From Aldrovandia affinis (taxonomy: Eukaryota; Chordata; Actinopteri; Notacanthiformes; Halosauridae), in contig JAINUG010000196.1 of NCBI GenBank assembly GCA_029706075.1, forward strand, positions 519,501 to 583,500: DNA of 64,000 bases, in the 5' to 3' direction. The notes below the pieces were generated by a model. The model did not search any database and was not told the DNA's origin. It was given only the letters and a program-made list of their open reading frames with translations. Made by a program: the position numbers and the translations under genes. Below, piece after piece: positions 1-12,149 of the stretch. The stretch's first letter is position 1. Each line of letters opens with the position of its first letter.

Positions 1-470
1 CCCTTTGCAGGAGAATATAGAAGCCACTCTCGTGGCACAGTCTCACCATTGGCCAGGGTCCTGTTGAAGAGACTCTTAGAAAAGCTCAGCTTCTGGTGTT
101 TATACTGTTTTTCAGATGCCTTAAAGTCACTGTTTCTGTTCTGGCATGGCACTGGTCCAGTAATAGTCCAATAATTTCGGCCTTCCTCATTAACAACAGC
201 AGGCCAGCATCCTGGGTCTTTGCTATGGATATCCCCATTCTCTGCTGAAACTGCTGGTGCTGCACTGGCGGGTCTTGGTGGCGGTGCTGCTTCCAGTTCC
301 TCAATGTCAATGTCACTTCCGTGACCATGACCGACCCCCTCTGGTGGTGGTGGTCCTATGACCATGGCCGCTGAAGCCGGTGCTCCTCCTGGTGTCTCGT
401 CAATCACACTGTCGTGACCCTCATTTTCTATGTCAGACAAGGAGTAGGCTAATAAGTCGCAAATAACGTT
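1..470 (-). pseudogene. hAT/ZMYM-like transposase N-terminal fragment (runs off left edge)
   Basis: Read on the minus strand, one frame stays open from about 470 to base 1 and continues past the window edge; no start codon is convincing, so this may be an exon. The frame is rich in acidic residues, Pro and Ala, then contains DPGCWPAVVNEEGRNYW and ends with LFNRTLANGETVPREWLLY. That ending resembles the segment entering the TTF-type zinc finger of hAT-derived ZMYM1/ZMYM5-like proteins and their parent transposons (family recognised from memory of motifs). The zinc-binding and catalytic parts would lie to the left of the window. It could be an active hAT copy, a remnant or a domesticated gene; the window cannot decide. 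An out-of-frame 80-residue ORF inside it is a shadow. Confidence 0.55.
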
Positions 471-2255
471 TCTTAAAACTGAAATGACGCAAAGTTACAT
501 TTTCACACTGACTAACCACGAGGCTGTGGGCGATATAAAGATTTGCTAATCAATAACCCAGGCAGGGTTGCGTAGCGTTTAAAACATTTTAACGCGATGT
601 GGAATAAACAGCCAACTCCGATTCTCAGAATATTTGAAATGAGTGCTACAGGTGCAACAGCTCTATACGTCATGCGTTATCACTGAATTTGAAAAGAAAG
701 AAGGAATTGTATTGGACCGTAAATAAAAACAACCAGACAATTGGACTAATCATCTCTATACATCATGCCGTCAATGCGTTATCACTGAATTTCAAAAGAA
801 AGAAGGAATTCTATTGGACCATAAATAAAAACAACCAGACAATTTGACTAATCATCTCATTGTCCCTTTATTTATATCATACACATGAACAACGAATGTA
901 TAGGATACCAAAACGATGTATGGTTAATAAAAAATTAATTTAAAAAAATCGGGAAAAAACAAAAACAAAATTACACCATCAACCAGGGCCCTGCAGCCTG
1001 CCGGCCCTGGAGCTTAAACCCCCTTAGCCCCGTTGTTAATCCGGACGTGACCATAACACCTGGTTCCAATGCCAATGATTTTCAGTTTTTTGAACATAAA
1101 ATATAGCCCATTACCTGCATTGTTTATTTTATATAGCCTTTTTTGCTCATCTTTATCAAGGTCTTAATAATTCTGGAGCAGACTGTATAATCAGGGGAGT
1201 TGTGGTTTCTATGGCAATAGCAATTTAAACTATCACAGGAATCGACTGAAGGAAGACTTGACATGGCAGGGTAAAGATTTTTATTTTATTCTTTTGTGAG
1301 ATGCAGGGGCATATGGAAGCTCACATTCTCTACACAAAGGAGATGCTGCTTTTTTTGCAAACATTGGTGAGGCAGTGAGACACGTCATGGAGTCTGCCAA
1401 TGAGGAGATCTTTAATCCGCTCTCTATTTTTTGCCAGATGAGTCACTCACAGGTGTCCACGATCAGATTCTCAAATTTCAGCGCCCCTGTCGATTGAGCT
1501 GACTGGCGCACCTGGTGCTGCTGTCTAATTTAGCCTGCCCTTCCACATCCCTGTCTTCAATTGACTTTAATCGACAGATACACTGCTGGCCTTGATTCCA
1601 TCTCTTTGAGGTTGTTTGAGCAGTTGTGATTCTATGGGTAAAGAAACAAATATATAATTTAAAAAATGGTTGTTATTTGCCATTCTTGCTTCCATTCATT
1701 TTCACTCCTGGCAACATAACATGGTCTTGTGCAGTCAATCTGGCAGCTAAGCATGGAATCAAAAACAATGCTGCTGCCACAGTTGAAGCAATTCTGAATA
1801 TTAGGGCCGCAGTAATTAAATCAAAGCCGACAGAGGCAGGAACTGCAGGGAAATGACCCAGTTCATACAAGGGCTGGCTTATGGGATTTTTTTCCGCGTC
1901 TTCTTCTTTTATCTGATTTTGAAATAAAAATCTTGCACTGGGTAGTCACAAGTAATAGGTAATGGCTCAGTGCCAATGGGTGAAGAGTGTGTATTGGCCC
2001 CTTGAAGACTGGCCCTTTGTAATGGAGGGAACTGAGAATGGGGAACTCGGAGTCTGCACCCCATTGATGGGTGGCTTTCAAAATCCTGAGGTTAAAAATA
2101 TACAAAATAAAACAAAAAAGCAGGCTCTGGACCTTATCCAGGGGATATACAGAGTATGGAAGATGCATTGTGTAATGTATGGCATGTTGTATATTTCAGT
2201 AATATGGCAGTCAGTTCATGTCATGTGTTTTTTTAAAAACTTTTCTCTGTGCTGT

Positions 2256-2256
<1 letters not shown>
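471..2256. other. Unassigned, AT-rich non-coding stretch
   Basis: No gene is supported. It holds a 102-bp direct duplication (annotated separately) and, near 983-1010, a GC-rich inverted motif containing CAGGGCCCTGCAG and GCCGGCCCTGG. Short ORFs at 1,626-1,870 and 1,863-2,342 overlap on both strands and run into simple repeat, so they are not convincing. Confidence 0.5.
674..863. repeat. Two-copy direct repeat, 102-bp period
   Basis: GCGTTATCACTGAATTT recurs at 674 and 776. The following sequence, through AAATAAAAACAACCAGACAA and ACTAATCATCTC, is repeated with only a few substitutions. The spacing is 102 bp. It looks like a local tandem duplication. Confidence 0.85.

Positions 2257-2331
<75 letters not shown>
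2257..2331. repeat. Compound microsatellite (CT)n(AT)n
   Basis: An uninterrupted CT run (2,257-2,300) is followed directly by an AT run (2,301-2,331). It creates spurious Ser-Leu and Ile-Tyr ORFs that should be ignored. Confidence 0.97.
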
Positions 2332-2332
<1 letters not shown>

Positions 2333-2377
2333 GTATACATAATGTGTGTCTATTTGTGTGTGTATGTACGTGTGCAT

Positions 2378-2787
2378 GGCGGCAGTGTGGTATAATGGTT
2401 AGGGAACTGGGTTTGTAACGTTAAGGTTGCAGGCATAGGCGCCGATTTATGTTTCTGCCCGTGGGTGCCGCGCAGCGTATGCTAGGTGGAGTTTGCTATC
2501 AAATCAATGTAAATTTGGCTCCGTGCATAATTTTCCCCGTGGGTGCTCGGCCTTCTCCGTGGGTGCTCGGGCCCCGGAGCACCCACGGGATCGGCGCCTA
2601 TGGTTGCAGGTTCAATCCCCAGGTGGGACACTGCCGTTGTACCCTTGAGCAAGGTACTTAACCTGAATTGCTTCAGTTAATATCCAGCTGTATAAATGGA
2701 TTGTATGTAAAGAAATGTAAACTGTAAGTCGCTCTGGATAAGAGCGTCTGCTAAATGCCTGTAATGTAATGTAATGTAATGTAATGC
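2378..2787 (+). repeat. tRNA-derived SINE with L2-type 3' tail, interrupted
   Basis: The head has tRNA-like promoter blocks (GTGGTATAATGGTTAG, GGTTCAATCCCC). A middle segment reads ACCCTTGAGCAAGGTACTTAA, as in the V-SINE central domain. The tail contains the perfect stem-loop GCTCTGGATAAGAGC at 2,731-2,745 (loop GGATA), then a TGTAA repeat ending near 2,787. The stem-loop and tail match those known for eel UnaL2/UnaSINE elements, which are mobilised by L2-type reverse transcriptase. The copy is split at 2,434-2,602 by a small DNA transposon. Related copies lie at 23.5, 57.8 and 58.1 kb. Confidence 0.85.
2434..2602. mobile_element. 169-bp MITE inside SINE, 8-bp TSD
   Basis: It begins CATAGGCGCCGAT and ends with the exact inverse ATCGGCGCCTATG. 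It is flanked on both sides by GTTGCAGG (2,426-2,433 and 2,603-2,610), which is SINE sequence duplicated at insertion. An 8-bp duplication fits hAT-type transposition. Inside, GTGGGTGC/GCACCCAC motifs make further hairpins. No coding capacity. Confidence 0.85.
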
Positions 2788-3260
2788 ATTCCTGTGTGTC
2801 TGATCTTGGAATGCATTTTCCAGGTATGTAGTGATTATGCATGTAAAAGTTTAAACCTTTATAAATAATAGGAAAACAAGAAGGGTAATACAAAGGGGTA
2901 TTACATGGTATAATGTACAGAAACATAATCTGTACACCCTTATTTTTATTATTAATTATTAAGTGTTGCCAAAAGTGTCAGCTTAAACAATCCCTCAGTT
3001 GTTTCCTCTCACACTCGTGAATGCAGTTTTTGTTTCTTCGTTACTCATTGTTTGTCTCTTTTTCAAATGTACAAATGAATAAATGAAACACCAATAATAA
3101 TAAAATCATATATTTTTCAGATTTTGGTCCCAAACACCTTTGTAGATGTATTCAGCAATTTCATTATCTTTGTCTTTGTCAAGAATTGTCAAAAAAATGT
3201 AATCCTGTTCTTTTCAAAAATGTATAATTCACTATACTAATAAAACATATTGCAAACTAA
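2788..3260. other. Unassigned AT-rich stretch
   Basis: I see no gene, repeat family or strong regulatory signal here; sequence is AT-rich and apparently unique. Confidence 0.5.
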
Positions 3261-3818
3261 AGGTAACTGCCAAAATTAGGTAAACACTTTAGTAAATGAA
3301 GGGTTCTAGCACCTCTGTTAAGTTAAGGTGTAGGGTGCATTTTCCTGGCATGGTTTAGGTCCACTCAAATCCTTAGAGAGCAAGGTAAACTTGTAAATAA
3401 ATACAAAGCCATTCTGGGTGATCAACTTAATCTTATGGTGAAGCCTTTCTATCCTGTTGGGAGTGGTCTCTTCCAGGATGACAATGGCCGATCCACAGGG
3501 CATGAGTGGTCACTGAATGGAGCATGAAAATGATGTGAACCATATGCCACGGCCGTCTCAGTCACCACATCTCAACCCAATTAAACACTTATAGAAGATT
3601 ATGGAGCAGCGCCTGAGACAGCGTTTTACACCACCATCAACAAAACACCAAATGATGGAATGTATTATGGAAGAATGGTGTTGCATCCCTTCAATAGCAT
3701 TCCAGACACTTGTAGAATCTATCCCATGGCGCACTGAAGCTGTTCTGGTGGCTTGTGGTGGCCTAATGACCTATTGAGATGGATTATGTTGTTGTTTCCT
3801 TTATTTTGGTAGTTACCT
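3261..3818 (+). pseudogene. Degenerate Tc1-like transposon remnant
   Basis: The ends are imperfect inverted repeats (AGGTAACTGCCAAAAT at 3,261 and ATTTTGGTAGTTACCT ending at 3,818). Conceptual translation of 3,555-3,775 on the plus strand gives a Tc1-type transposase C-terminus: a SPHLNPI segment near the third catalytic acid, then QRLRQRF and later EEWCCIP. The expected Trp-Glu after the HLNPI motif is disrupted by a stop, and the N-terminal DNA-binding half is missing. It is therefore an internally deleted, non-functional copy of a family common in fish introns. Confidence 0.7.
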
Positions 3819-6233
3819 GTAGCTTCATAACAGTGAGGCGTCATACTGGATCTCTGTGACAGAATACAGCATGCTGTTCTGTAAATCTTTGCCACTAAAT
3901 TTATATATATATTTTTACATTAAATTTTCAGAATTGTATTAATTAATTTATTTTTAACAATATTGAATTGTTCAATAATGGGATATACACAAGCTTGGAG
4001 CTAGTTGAGCAAATTTGGGGCAGGTGCTACTCATGGTAATTTTTTTCCCCCAACATAAATTACATTCCACTTTCAACTTACATAGATTGATACTTTATTT
4101 TTTCAGTCACAGGCATGCATATGAAAAAGCAGCACAATTTCTTGTTTCTCTCTAGCCATTTCTCAGCTTTGTGTCTGTAAATCACCCTTTTCTCACATAT
4201 TTCCATATGGTAATCAGGTTGGGAAAGTGAAGTGCGTTAAAAGCTGTAAGATAGGCAAAGGATGTGCATGGCCATTATCAGCTCAAACGGCTGGAGGTGT
4301 TAAATCTCACCAATATATGTAAATACATATTTTGTAAAATAGAAATATTTAGATGTACTCTATGCTATGTTAAAACTACCTAAACATATTACCTATAAAT
4401 ATAAAATTTTTGACACAAGCAATAATAGGTTAAACAGGGCCAGCCCTAGGTCTAAGCAACATAAGCGGCTGCTGAGGGTCCCATGGTCACTTGCGGACCC
4501 CCTAATAATGTATTTTGAAATGGACCCCTTTCGCGTCTACGTCGGCAGAAACTGCATGTGCAGGGAGGATCCTAGAAAGATGCTGTTTCCATTGAATACA
4601 ATGAAAAAATACTTCAGAACTATTATTTAAAGATCCAACAGGGGTTTTACATCCAGTTTACCTCTACACCTAGAGCAGAAACCCTGAAGAACATAATATT
4701 TTCCCCATATTCATAGTTTTAATATTGTTCAGAAAAATATGACCAGATACTGTGTTGTCATGCTCAAAGATCACACACAGTAACTAAGCAACAGAACATA
4801 AAGAAGCTTGCAACCATGCTGCTGCAGACCAGGCAGTTCGATTCCACTCACACTTTGCAGATGATGATGTGCTGTTGTGCGGTGAACTGCAGTAACCACA
4901 CAGAAGACCAATCCAATGTTACATTCTTGGCATCCAAAATGTAAAACATAGCTTCTGAAAGCACAGAAGTAGGCTGTGGCAGAGCTGTCTGCTGAGCTGA
5001 GTGGGGCAAGGGGTGCGTATTTGATAGCAAGCTATTTCGCTCGTAGATAGCTAACTAAGAACCGTGATGCAGTCAAACTTGTGGATTAAAGTTAGCTAAC
5101 GGCATTATACTTGAAATAGCTTTGTGATGTTACAAATGTTATATTAATAATGTTATATGGATGTTAGCTAGCATAATAACATTAGCTAGCTACTAACTAC
5201 CTAATGTCATAAATCTACCTATCAAAAAATATTGTGGCATAGCTAACTATAGCTGCTTGCTAGCTAGCTAGCTTATGTCACTTGGTTTAGCAAGCAATCT
5301 CACAACCAGCCTTATCAAACAAATGTTGGTTATGTCTTGTAACTAGTTAACAGCCCAGAAAATGCTCAGAATTGGAGATATATGCCTTATCTCTCATATC
5401 TTTGAGCAAGGCTGTAAGGCAGGATGAGGGGGCAGGGAGCTAATATACACGAGCCTGCCTTATGTGCCAATTGACCTACGTCAGCAATGAGTCCTGTGTT
5501 TTTGAAATATAAGACAAGTGCATCGAACTTCAATAAATTGCAGCCATTTCTCTCACTCCTCTTCTTTTTGGTAAAATGTGTAAGGACACATTTAGTTTTT
5601 GACATCCAGGCAAAGTGAGGTTTTACCATAAGTACACATTTGTTTTTTTGACACCCAGGCACAGTGAGGATGGTTTTACCATGTTGGCTAACACTCTTTG
5701 CTGTCCATCACATTTAAAATTTTGTAGCTAGCTACATTTACTGGCAGCACGTTATCTCCGTTGTTAATTAACATACTACGCAACCCACACATTAAAAATA
5801 AAGTGCTTCTTTAGTTCACTTTTGACTGCTCTGCTCTTCACTGCAGGCAGTGGCCGCCACAAAGAGTAAAATCAAGTCACTGTGCATTCTGGAAATGTGA
5901 ACATTTAGCAACATACATAGATTTATTTAGTGTATTACATTTATTTGGAGTGTTTTATTTACATACATGTAAAATAACACATAACATCATATTAGGCTAT
6001 ATGTTTTCCTATACTATGATGTGTTGTGTAGCCTATAACATCACACAGTTAGTCAAAGCAACATTGGATAGCCTATTTCAGAACTAAAGTGATTCGAAGT
6101 GATTCGAAGATTCAGCCATGGCATAAATGCAAGAGGACAATTGCTCTTTTTGTAATTTGGTTTAATTTGCAATGATACAAACATTTGTATTTGTAGCCTA
6201 GATATACGCTAATTTATAGATTCTAGCCTATGT
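3819..6233. other. Unassigned stretch with TAGC-rich and duplicated patches
   Basis: No gene is supported. At 4,436-4,505 a motif beginning CAGGGCCAGCCCTAGG resembles one end of a hAT-type non-autonomous element, but no partner end was found. From about 5,030 to 5,290 the sequence is dense in GCTAGC/TTAGCTAAC words, similar in flavour to the 173-bp array at 26.5 kb. At 5,587-5,680 a block containing GACAYCCAGGCAMAGTGAGG and GGTTTTACCAT is imperfectly duplicated with a period near 55-60 bp. Confidence 0.5.
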
Positions 6234-6308
6234 GGTTCTGTATGGCTCAGTAGGTAGAGCATGGTGCTGACAAAGCTTCGGTTATGGGTTCGAGTCCCAT
6301 TGGGACCA
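6234..6308 (+). repeat. tRNA-derived SINE head
   Basis: The ends pair as a tRNA-like acceptor (GGTTCTG with TGGGACC, several G-T pairs). A B-box/T-arm reads ATGGG-TTCGAGT-CCCAT, and an A-box segment reads TGGCTCAGTAGGTAGAGCA. Two extra bases before the D stem and the wobble-rich acceptor argue against a working tRNA gene. The same 3' junction GGGACCACATATA occurs at 53,591, where it is followed by a SINE tail. I therefore call this a truncated SINE rather than a tRNA. Confidence 0.65.
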
Positions 6309-9300
6309 CATATACTGAAACATGTATGAATTGAAAAATGTATGAGTTTCAATTAACTTGCCACCTAAGGTTATCAATTAACTCGACACCTTAAAATAAG
6401 AGCAGCACGTAGGCCTAACCAGGTTATCCTAATCATGGCAGCGGTTCAGAGAATCCTCCATTTAAACCAAAGACACTGTCTATGTTGGCTACGCCGTCCG
6501 CACAGCCAAGAATGCGCCTTAATGCTGCTGTGTGGGCAAACCTAAATCCATTTGTTGTATATGTTACCCCAACCCCAAGGGGTTGTACACGTCCCCAAAA
6601 ACTGGATGCAAATCTACAAGTAATCAAATTCTACAATGTTGTTTCTAAAAACAGAACCCATATGTCCTTTGGTATCTCAAAGCCTATCCAAGGTGGTTAC
6701 ATGTTTTTAGCCAGTCACAAACCATACTGCATGGTTTTTTTTCTCTCTGCAATACAATTACACCTCTTATACAGATATGAGAGTAAAATGAATCCTAAGA
6801 TGATTAAAACCGTTTTTGTGGTTCCTGCATCAGAGAAGTGTGTAACCTATCCAAACATAATATAAATCAGTTGTTGTACAAATCCATACAACTAGAGCCC
6901 CTTTAGCCAGAATGCTTTCCAGGTGGATCCAAATAGATCGTCATGGTATCAACAAAATGGGTAGCGTTGTCATATGCGTCATCTGAGTTGACACCCAAGG
7001 CAGACAAATCACCCTCCAAAAACAAGCCAGTGTCTTCATATGTGTTTTCAAAAACATCTTCCGACACTAAAATGAATGTGACTTGCTGCCATCATGAAGT
7101 GTAAATTGGAATCCAGAAGCCAAAAGTGGTGTGTGCCCCCAGTTTTGGCATGCATACGCAGCGTTTCTGTGATTTTCAATGGAACTGGACTGGTCAGATA
7201 CGAGTTAACCTATCTCAGCCCAAAAGTGACCACGAGAAAGCTTAGAACCTGCCCAATCTAACCATGACCATGTAGAATCAAAAGCTATTCAGATGATAAA
7301 CCCCAGAGCCCACATTCGGTGGCTGGATAAAGGCACTGGTGCAATGCTTCGGTGCATCACTAAGCTAATTTTAGTAGCTAATTTAATCTAGCCAACACTA
7401 GTAACAGTAGAAAATGTTTTTGCTAACATATCTAAACAGAGATGCATTGTTTCCTCAATTTGGGGTCTGTAGGGAACCGAAAAACACTAAACCTTTCCCT
7501 GTCTTTATGGTTGGTTCATACAAATACATAATGCTAACAGTTACAGTACATAACAATTTTGACAGTCTGGAGTCTCCAGCTGGTCTGCTGCTGAGGTGGT
7601 GTCCTTTGTCCTACTTGTAACGGCTAGCCACGTGGCTGGATGACACTGAGGGAACTTTGGTGAAGGAACTTTCTTCTTCATGGGATTCTCTCACGTGAAG
7701 GCAAGTTGGTTTATCTCTATCACTCAAACCAATGTCCTGACCTCAGGCTTACTTACAATTTTCTGTTGCAAGTATTGGAATGAAGAACTTAATTTGTCTT
7801 GCTGCAAAGGCAAGTCCCAGCCTATGAGACGATGTTTCTTATGGTGCAAGTCTCAGCACAAGGGCAAGGCCTGAACTTTGAAATCTGTTCTGATCAGAAA
7901 CAGAGAAGATGTGAGATTTCCAGAGAAGAAAAGAGCTCTGAGAAAAAGAAAAGACCTAAAGACTCATGTCTGCTGGGACTCTATATCCATCTTATCAATT
8001 GGTGCTGATAAACTCAGCTTGAAAAGAAAGTCCATCCCGCATTCAAAGCTGTTGGTCAGCTCTTACATCATACAGTTAATTGGTCTCCTCAAGTTAGGTG
8101 GGGTTGGTGGGGAGGTATGTGGTATTGCATTCCAGAAGGGTCATAAAACAAACCCTGATCGCCCCTGTGCTGAAGGCAGGAAATAAGACAGTGAGAGCTA
8201 TTTCATCATGCTCAAATCTTTGAAAAATCTGCAGAAGGAATTTGATTACATGTACTAATATCCTTAATCAATTTTACCTTGTTCAGATAGCTGTGCTAAA
8301 GGAGTGTAATTGTTTTACATTGTAGTAAACTCCTGAATCATGGAGTTTCTACCAGTATTTTACTGTGTATTAATGTGCTGTCTGTTTCACCAAGATACCT
8401 GTATGTATTGTTATTTTGTTGTTGTTATCTTGGCCAGGTGCAGTTTTATCAAATGGTTCTGGACACAAACTAAAAACAGATCCTTTCTGTTCAGGAACAA
8501 TTAATTACAAATGCTGGTTATAATTACTAGAAAGTACAATTGAAAAGATGTATGTGTGGTGCAATATAAAAAGAGTAGAAGGCTGTCTGGTACAGGTCTG
8601 GTCTGTTATATGAATAAAAGAATGACTGACTGAATGTATGAATTTGAAAACTACCCCACAGATGGCCAAGGAAAGCCAATAACCTTTCTGTAACCAATCC
8701 AAGAACAAAACTACATCTTCAGATAGCTGTGAATATAGATCTGTTTGTAATAGGGTGACCATATTCAAACAGTCCAATTGCAGGACAAACAAGATGAATT
8801 TGGCAACATTGTGGGATAGGGGGAATAGAAAAATAATTAAAGAAGTGATTGCTGGTGATATTGTTGAGCCGAGGGTGGGGGGGATTACAATCCGTTATGT
8901 TATTATTTTATTCAAACTTCCATCATTGTAGAATGTGCAACAAGTCGAAATGCACAATGTAGTGTAAATGTAAACAGTCCTCTCAAAACATGACCATACT
9001 GAGTTCCCATGGATCTTTGATTGTTTATGTATGCTTGATTTCTCGCTTGACATGCATGTAACTAATTTTCAAACTCTCACAAAAAACTGCTTAATGAGCA
9101 AATAACATGAGTGAGCATGAAATGGGCTTTTATGAAAAATGTTCACAAGCATCCTATTAGTGTGCACCTGCTGTTGTGTTCTACATAGTGGCGTCCCGGT
9201 AGTGGGGTCTGACTTTGTTAAAATTTGTAAATAATACAATCAAAATGTTTTATTACAGAGGTCACATATTAAGTGATCTGTAGCAAATTATGATTGCAAT

Positions 9301-10299
9301 ACTTCAGATCAATTTAAAAATAATGTAAATAAATAAGGTAAATGACTCGATGGAATTGTAAATTGACTACTTACACAGGAAATGAAAAACTCATAGCACA
9401 CAATAGTGAGGTAGTGTTAATCCACACAAAATTATCATAGAGCAACTAGGATATAGTTGAGTTAATCTGTTTCTTGTTTTTGTGGTCAATTACAGAGCAT
9501 GATTAAGGAATTATTTTATATAGTTTTGCATACACAGCCGTTCTCTAGACAGATTTAATTTCCACTGTCTGTTAAATTGTATGCATACTCTTTATACGTC
9601 TCTTTGAACCACATTTAGAATTGTCCTTAAGAATGTCCTGTTAAAATGTTCTTACACGGGACAGGATGTCCAGATGCTAAAGGTGATAGCATGAGTATGC
9701 ATTGCATAAAGCAGCGGTTTAGCAAGGATTAATGAACGGCGCAACCTAAACAATTTATAATATGACAAGAAAACAACTACATCAATTAATTAGAACAACC
9801 AAAAACAAGCAAAGGCTTGAGGTGATACTTTAACCAGGGAAAGTACATATACTCCCATGTCAATAAACATTGTGACCATGGAGACATGACGAATGTGTAC
9901 TGCAAAGTACACTGATTATATAGCTGGGCACACTCATTCATAAAAATAAACTGGTCAGCAGTCCATCGCCTTATGTTGCTCACATGGAACTGATGAAACG
10001 GATACATTTCCGTGGACTTTCAAGAGTGGTAAAAGTAAGATAAGACGTGTGCAGTGTTAAGGAACAGTAAAGATATGATGTTCTTCCCGCTAATTGTTGT
10101 GTTTATGTAGCCACCCTGCGTCCCTGCCGTTTCTGTAAACACCGTCTCAGAGTAACTGTCTGTGATGCACATGCATGGGTAAAGTCCACAAATTGTGGGG
10201 ACGCACAGGGCATTCAACTCAGGGAGACGAACATCGTATCAAAGGCAAGAGCATATAGATCCAGAGTCAAAAAGTGATTTGACGATTTGCACAGTAATA
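6309..10299. other. Unassigned, apparently unique sequence
   Basis: No protein homology or repeat family was recognised. ORFs at 6,482-6,865 (127 residues) and 7,878-8,186 (102 residues) have no recognisable domain and biased, low-information composition. A G-rich patch occurs at 8,868-8,883. This may be intron or intergenic DNA. Confidence 0.4.
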
Positions 10300-11640
10300 A
10301 TTACGCGAAATATACTGTATATACCCGCTTCTTCCCGTCTGCCCCCTCAGAAACATATACGCGCGCGAGCATACACACATTTTACAGATACACAGCGTGG
10401 CAGACAGTAACACCAGTTCTTCAGAAGTGTCACATAAATAATCTGCTTATTTTTATGCATTTAATGCGTTAGGTCACATTAGAGTGGTTCTTTCTCCCCA
10501 GACTCAGTGTTAGGCCACATGAGGGAAATCATACAAGACACTGGCGACCCCTTAATTAGCTAGAAAAAAAGGTGTCCTGTAAGCGCTTTACCAGGCGAGT
10601 GGTTCAGCTATGCAAAACCTTTGTCACAGAACCCTGTTCAGCTCCGTCTCCCGATGTGAAAACACCTGTACAATTGAAGTAATCTCGCGCGCTTTGGCTG
10701 TGCCACTTGCGCAACCTACTGATGTTAAATGAATCGCTCAAATCTACCCATCTATTGTATACAAAGCTACCGGTCAAACCCGATTCCTACCTTGTAAAAT
10801 GGTCAAATAACGTGTTGGCTTTTAGAATGGAATAATTCACAAAATCATCGTTAACTCATTTAATGGCATGAAGGAACGTATAACAAACTTAAGTACTGTA
10901 ATGTATTAAAGTAGAATCATACACGAACTCGCAGAGGTTTTCAAACGGTGTCGAAATAGAACCATATAATTAGGTAGAGACGTGTCTCTCTGGAGTCATT
11001 CTAATAAAAAGTACATCAAACATTTGACATCTTACCTTCAAGCCATAAGATTTATTAACTTAACAGTGTGTCCAAAATGCTTTCTTCTTTAATATCCACA
11101 GCTATCCGGAATTAAGCGTCTTCATTTACCACCGTAAGAGCTCCGCACAGTCTGCTGTGTCCAGCAAGGCGATCCAATTCACAACGAATCAAAACTTAAC
11201 GGTGGGCGTCACTAGGTTAACTGTAGGTCTTCAAAAATAAAATATTTTTTATAGTAAACGCGACAAAAATAAAGTGGTAAAGCGAGCTGAGTGTTATTCC
11301 TGAATTTGAACGTTATGATAACATTTGCGTCACTGTTTTTTGCACCATATTAAGACATTCTCTCAGAGGAAGAAACTATTAATTATTCAGCGTTTCTGCT
11401 TTGTTTCAGCGGACACCCATGCGCGGTCAGTCGCGCGCTCTCCTCGTTCACCGGAGATGTCAGGGTGAAGCGCTCAATATCAATAAAATTGTCCCCACGT
11501 TCTGTGTACTGGCGCGCATTTACGCAGGAGGCAACCCCGAGCTGTTTCGGTGCCGACTGACGAACAGCTACACTTTATCCAGCAGTAATTGTGCAGGTGC
11601 AAAACAAAGGCGGGACTAGGTACAGTACTCCCAGAGAGAA
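10300..11640. promoter_or_regulatory. CpG-dense block, candidate promoter
   Basis: CpG dinucleotides, rare in the rest of the window outside the Gypsy elements, are frequent here. The densest part is 11,400-11,580, with many CG in GCGCGG, CGCGCG and GGCGCGCAT words. No transposon signature was recognised. In fish genomes such unmethylated-looking islands often mark promoters. An exon-like donor on the minus strand lies at 11,036, so transcription leftward is the favoured reading. The 72-residue plus-strand ORF at 11,401-11,619 matches no family I know. Confidence 0.35.
11036..11200 (-). other. Candidate non-coding first exon (5' UTR)
   Basis: On the minus strand the sequence reads through GGATCGCCTTGCTGGACACA and ends GGCTTGAAG followed by GTAAGATG, a near-consensus splice donor between 11,036 and 11,035. 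Any reading frame is short: an ATG is followed after a few codons by a stop. If it is an exon it is a 5' untranslated one, transcribed from the adjacent CpG-dense block. The right (5') limit is a guess. Confidence 0.25.
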
Positions 11641-12149
11641 GCTTCTATTGACTGAGCATGGCTGTCTGATCATAACATACATTAACCACGATGATAAACC
11701 TGACTCTTGCAAGTAGGCTATACCAGATTATATTATTTTATTCTCTTTTAAAAAGGGTATTATTTGCGATATAAGAAGTGTGACTCCATCTTAAGTAGCC
11801 TATGAATGGCGTCCCTATTCAATACAATCATTCTCGACTTCATTAAAAGCATACATATATGTATTGCTTGTCAAATGATTTGCTTTCAAACACATCCATA
11901 TCTAATTGTACATCATTGTTATGAACAAAAGTCTAATTGTTCAATTTAAAATGTATCTGGGCCCAGGCATACCGTATCCCGAGTGATAGTAACTAAGGAA
12001 CGAGGAATGTTCAATGAAACCATTGAGAACGCACCTGTTTGTACACGAGGATAATTATCGATGTTGGTTCATCGATCAAATGAACCAGGCACGCATAAAC
12101 TGCGCACTGGTACTTTCTTTTAATTATTTATACAGTGTATCCTTTGCCA
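11641..12149. other. Unassigned stretch before LINE
   Basis: AT-rich, no gene recognised; it ends where CR1-like LINE sequence becomes readable near 12,150. Confidence 0.4.

Noticed and set aside
1962-2418. Membrane-like Leu/Ser and Ile/Tyr ORFs
   Set aside because: They are translations of the (CT)n(AT)n microsatellite.
6234-6308. A functional tRNA gene
   Set aside because: Promoter boxes and T-arm are good, but there are extra bases before the D stem and a wobble-rich acceptor. The same 3' junction recurs at 53,591 with a SINE tail. A SINE head explains it better.
6482-6865. A 127-residue ORF as a host gene
   Set aside because: No recognisable domain and no splice or promoter context; random open frames of this size are expected in 64 kb.
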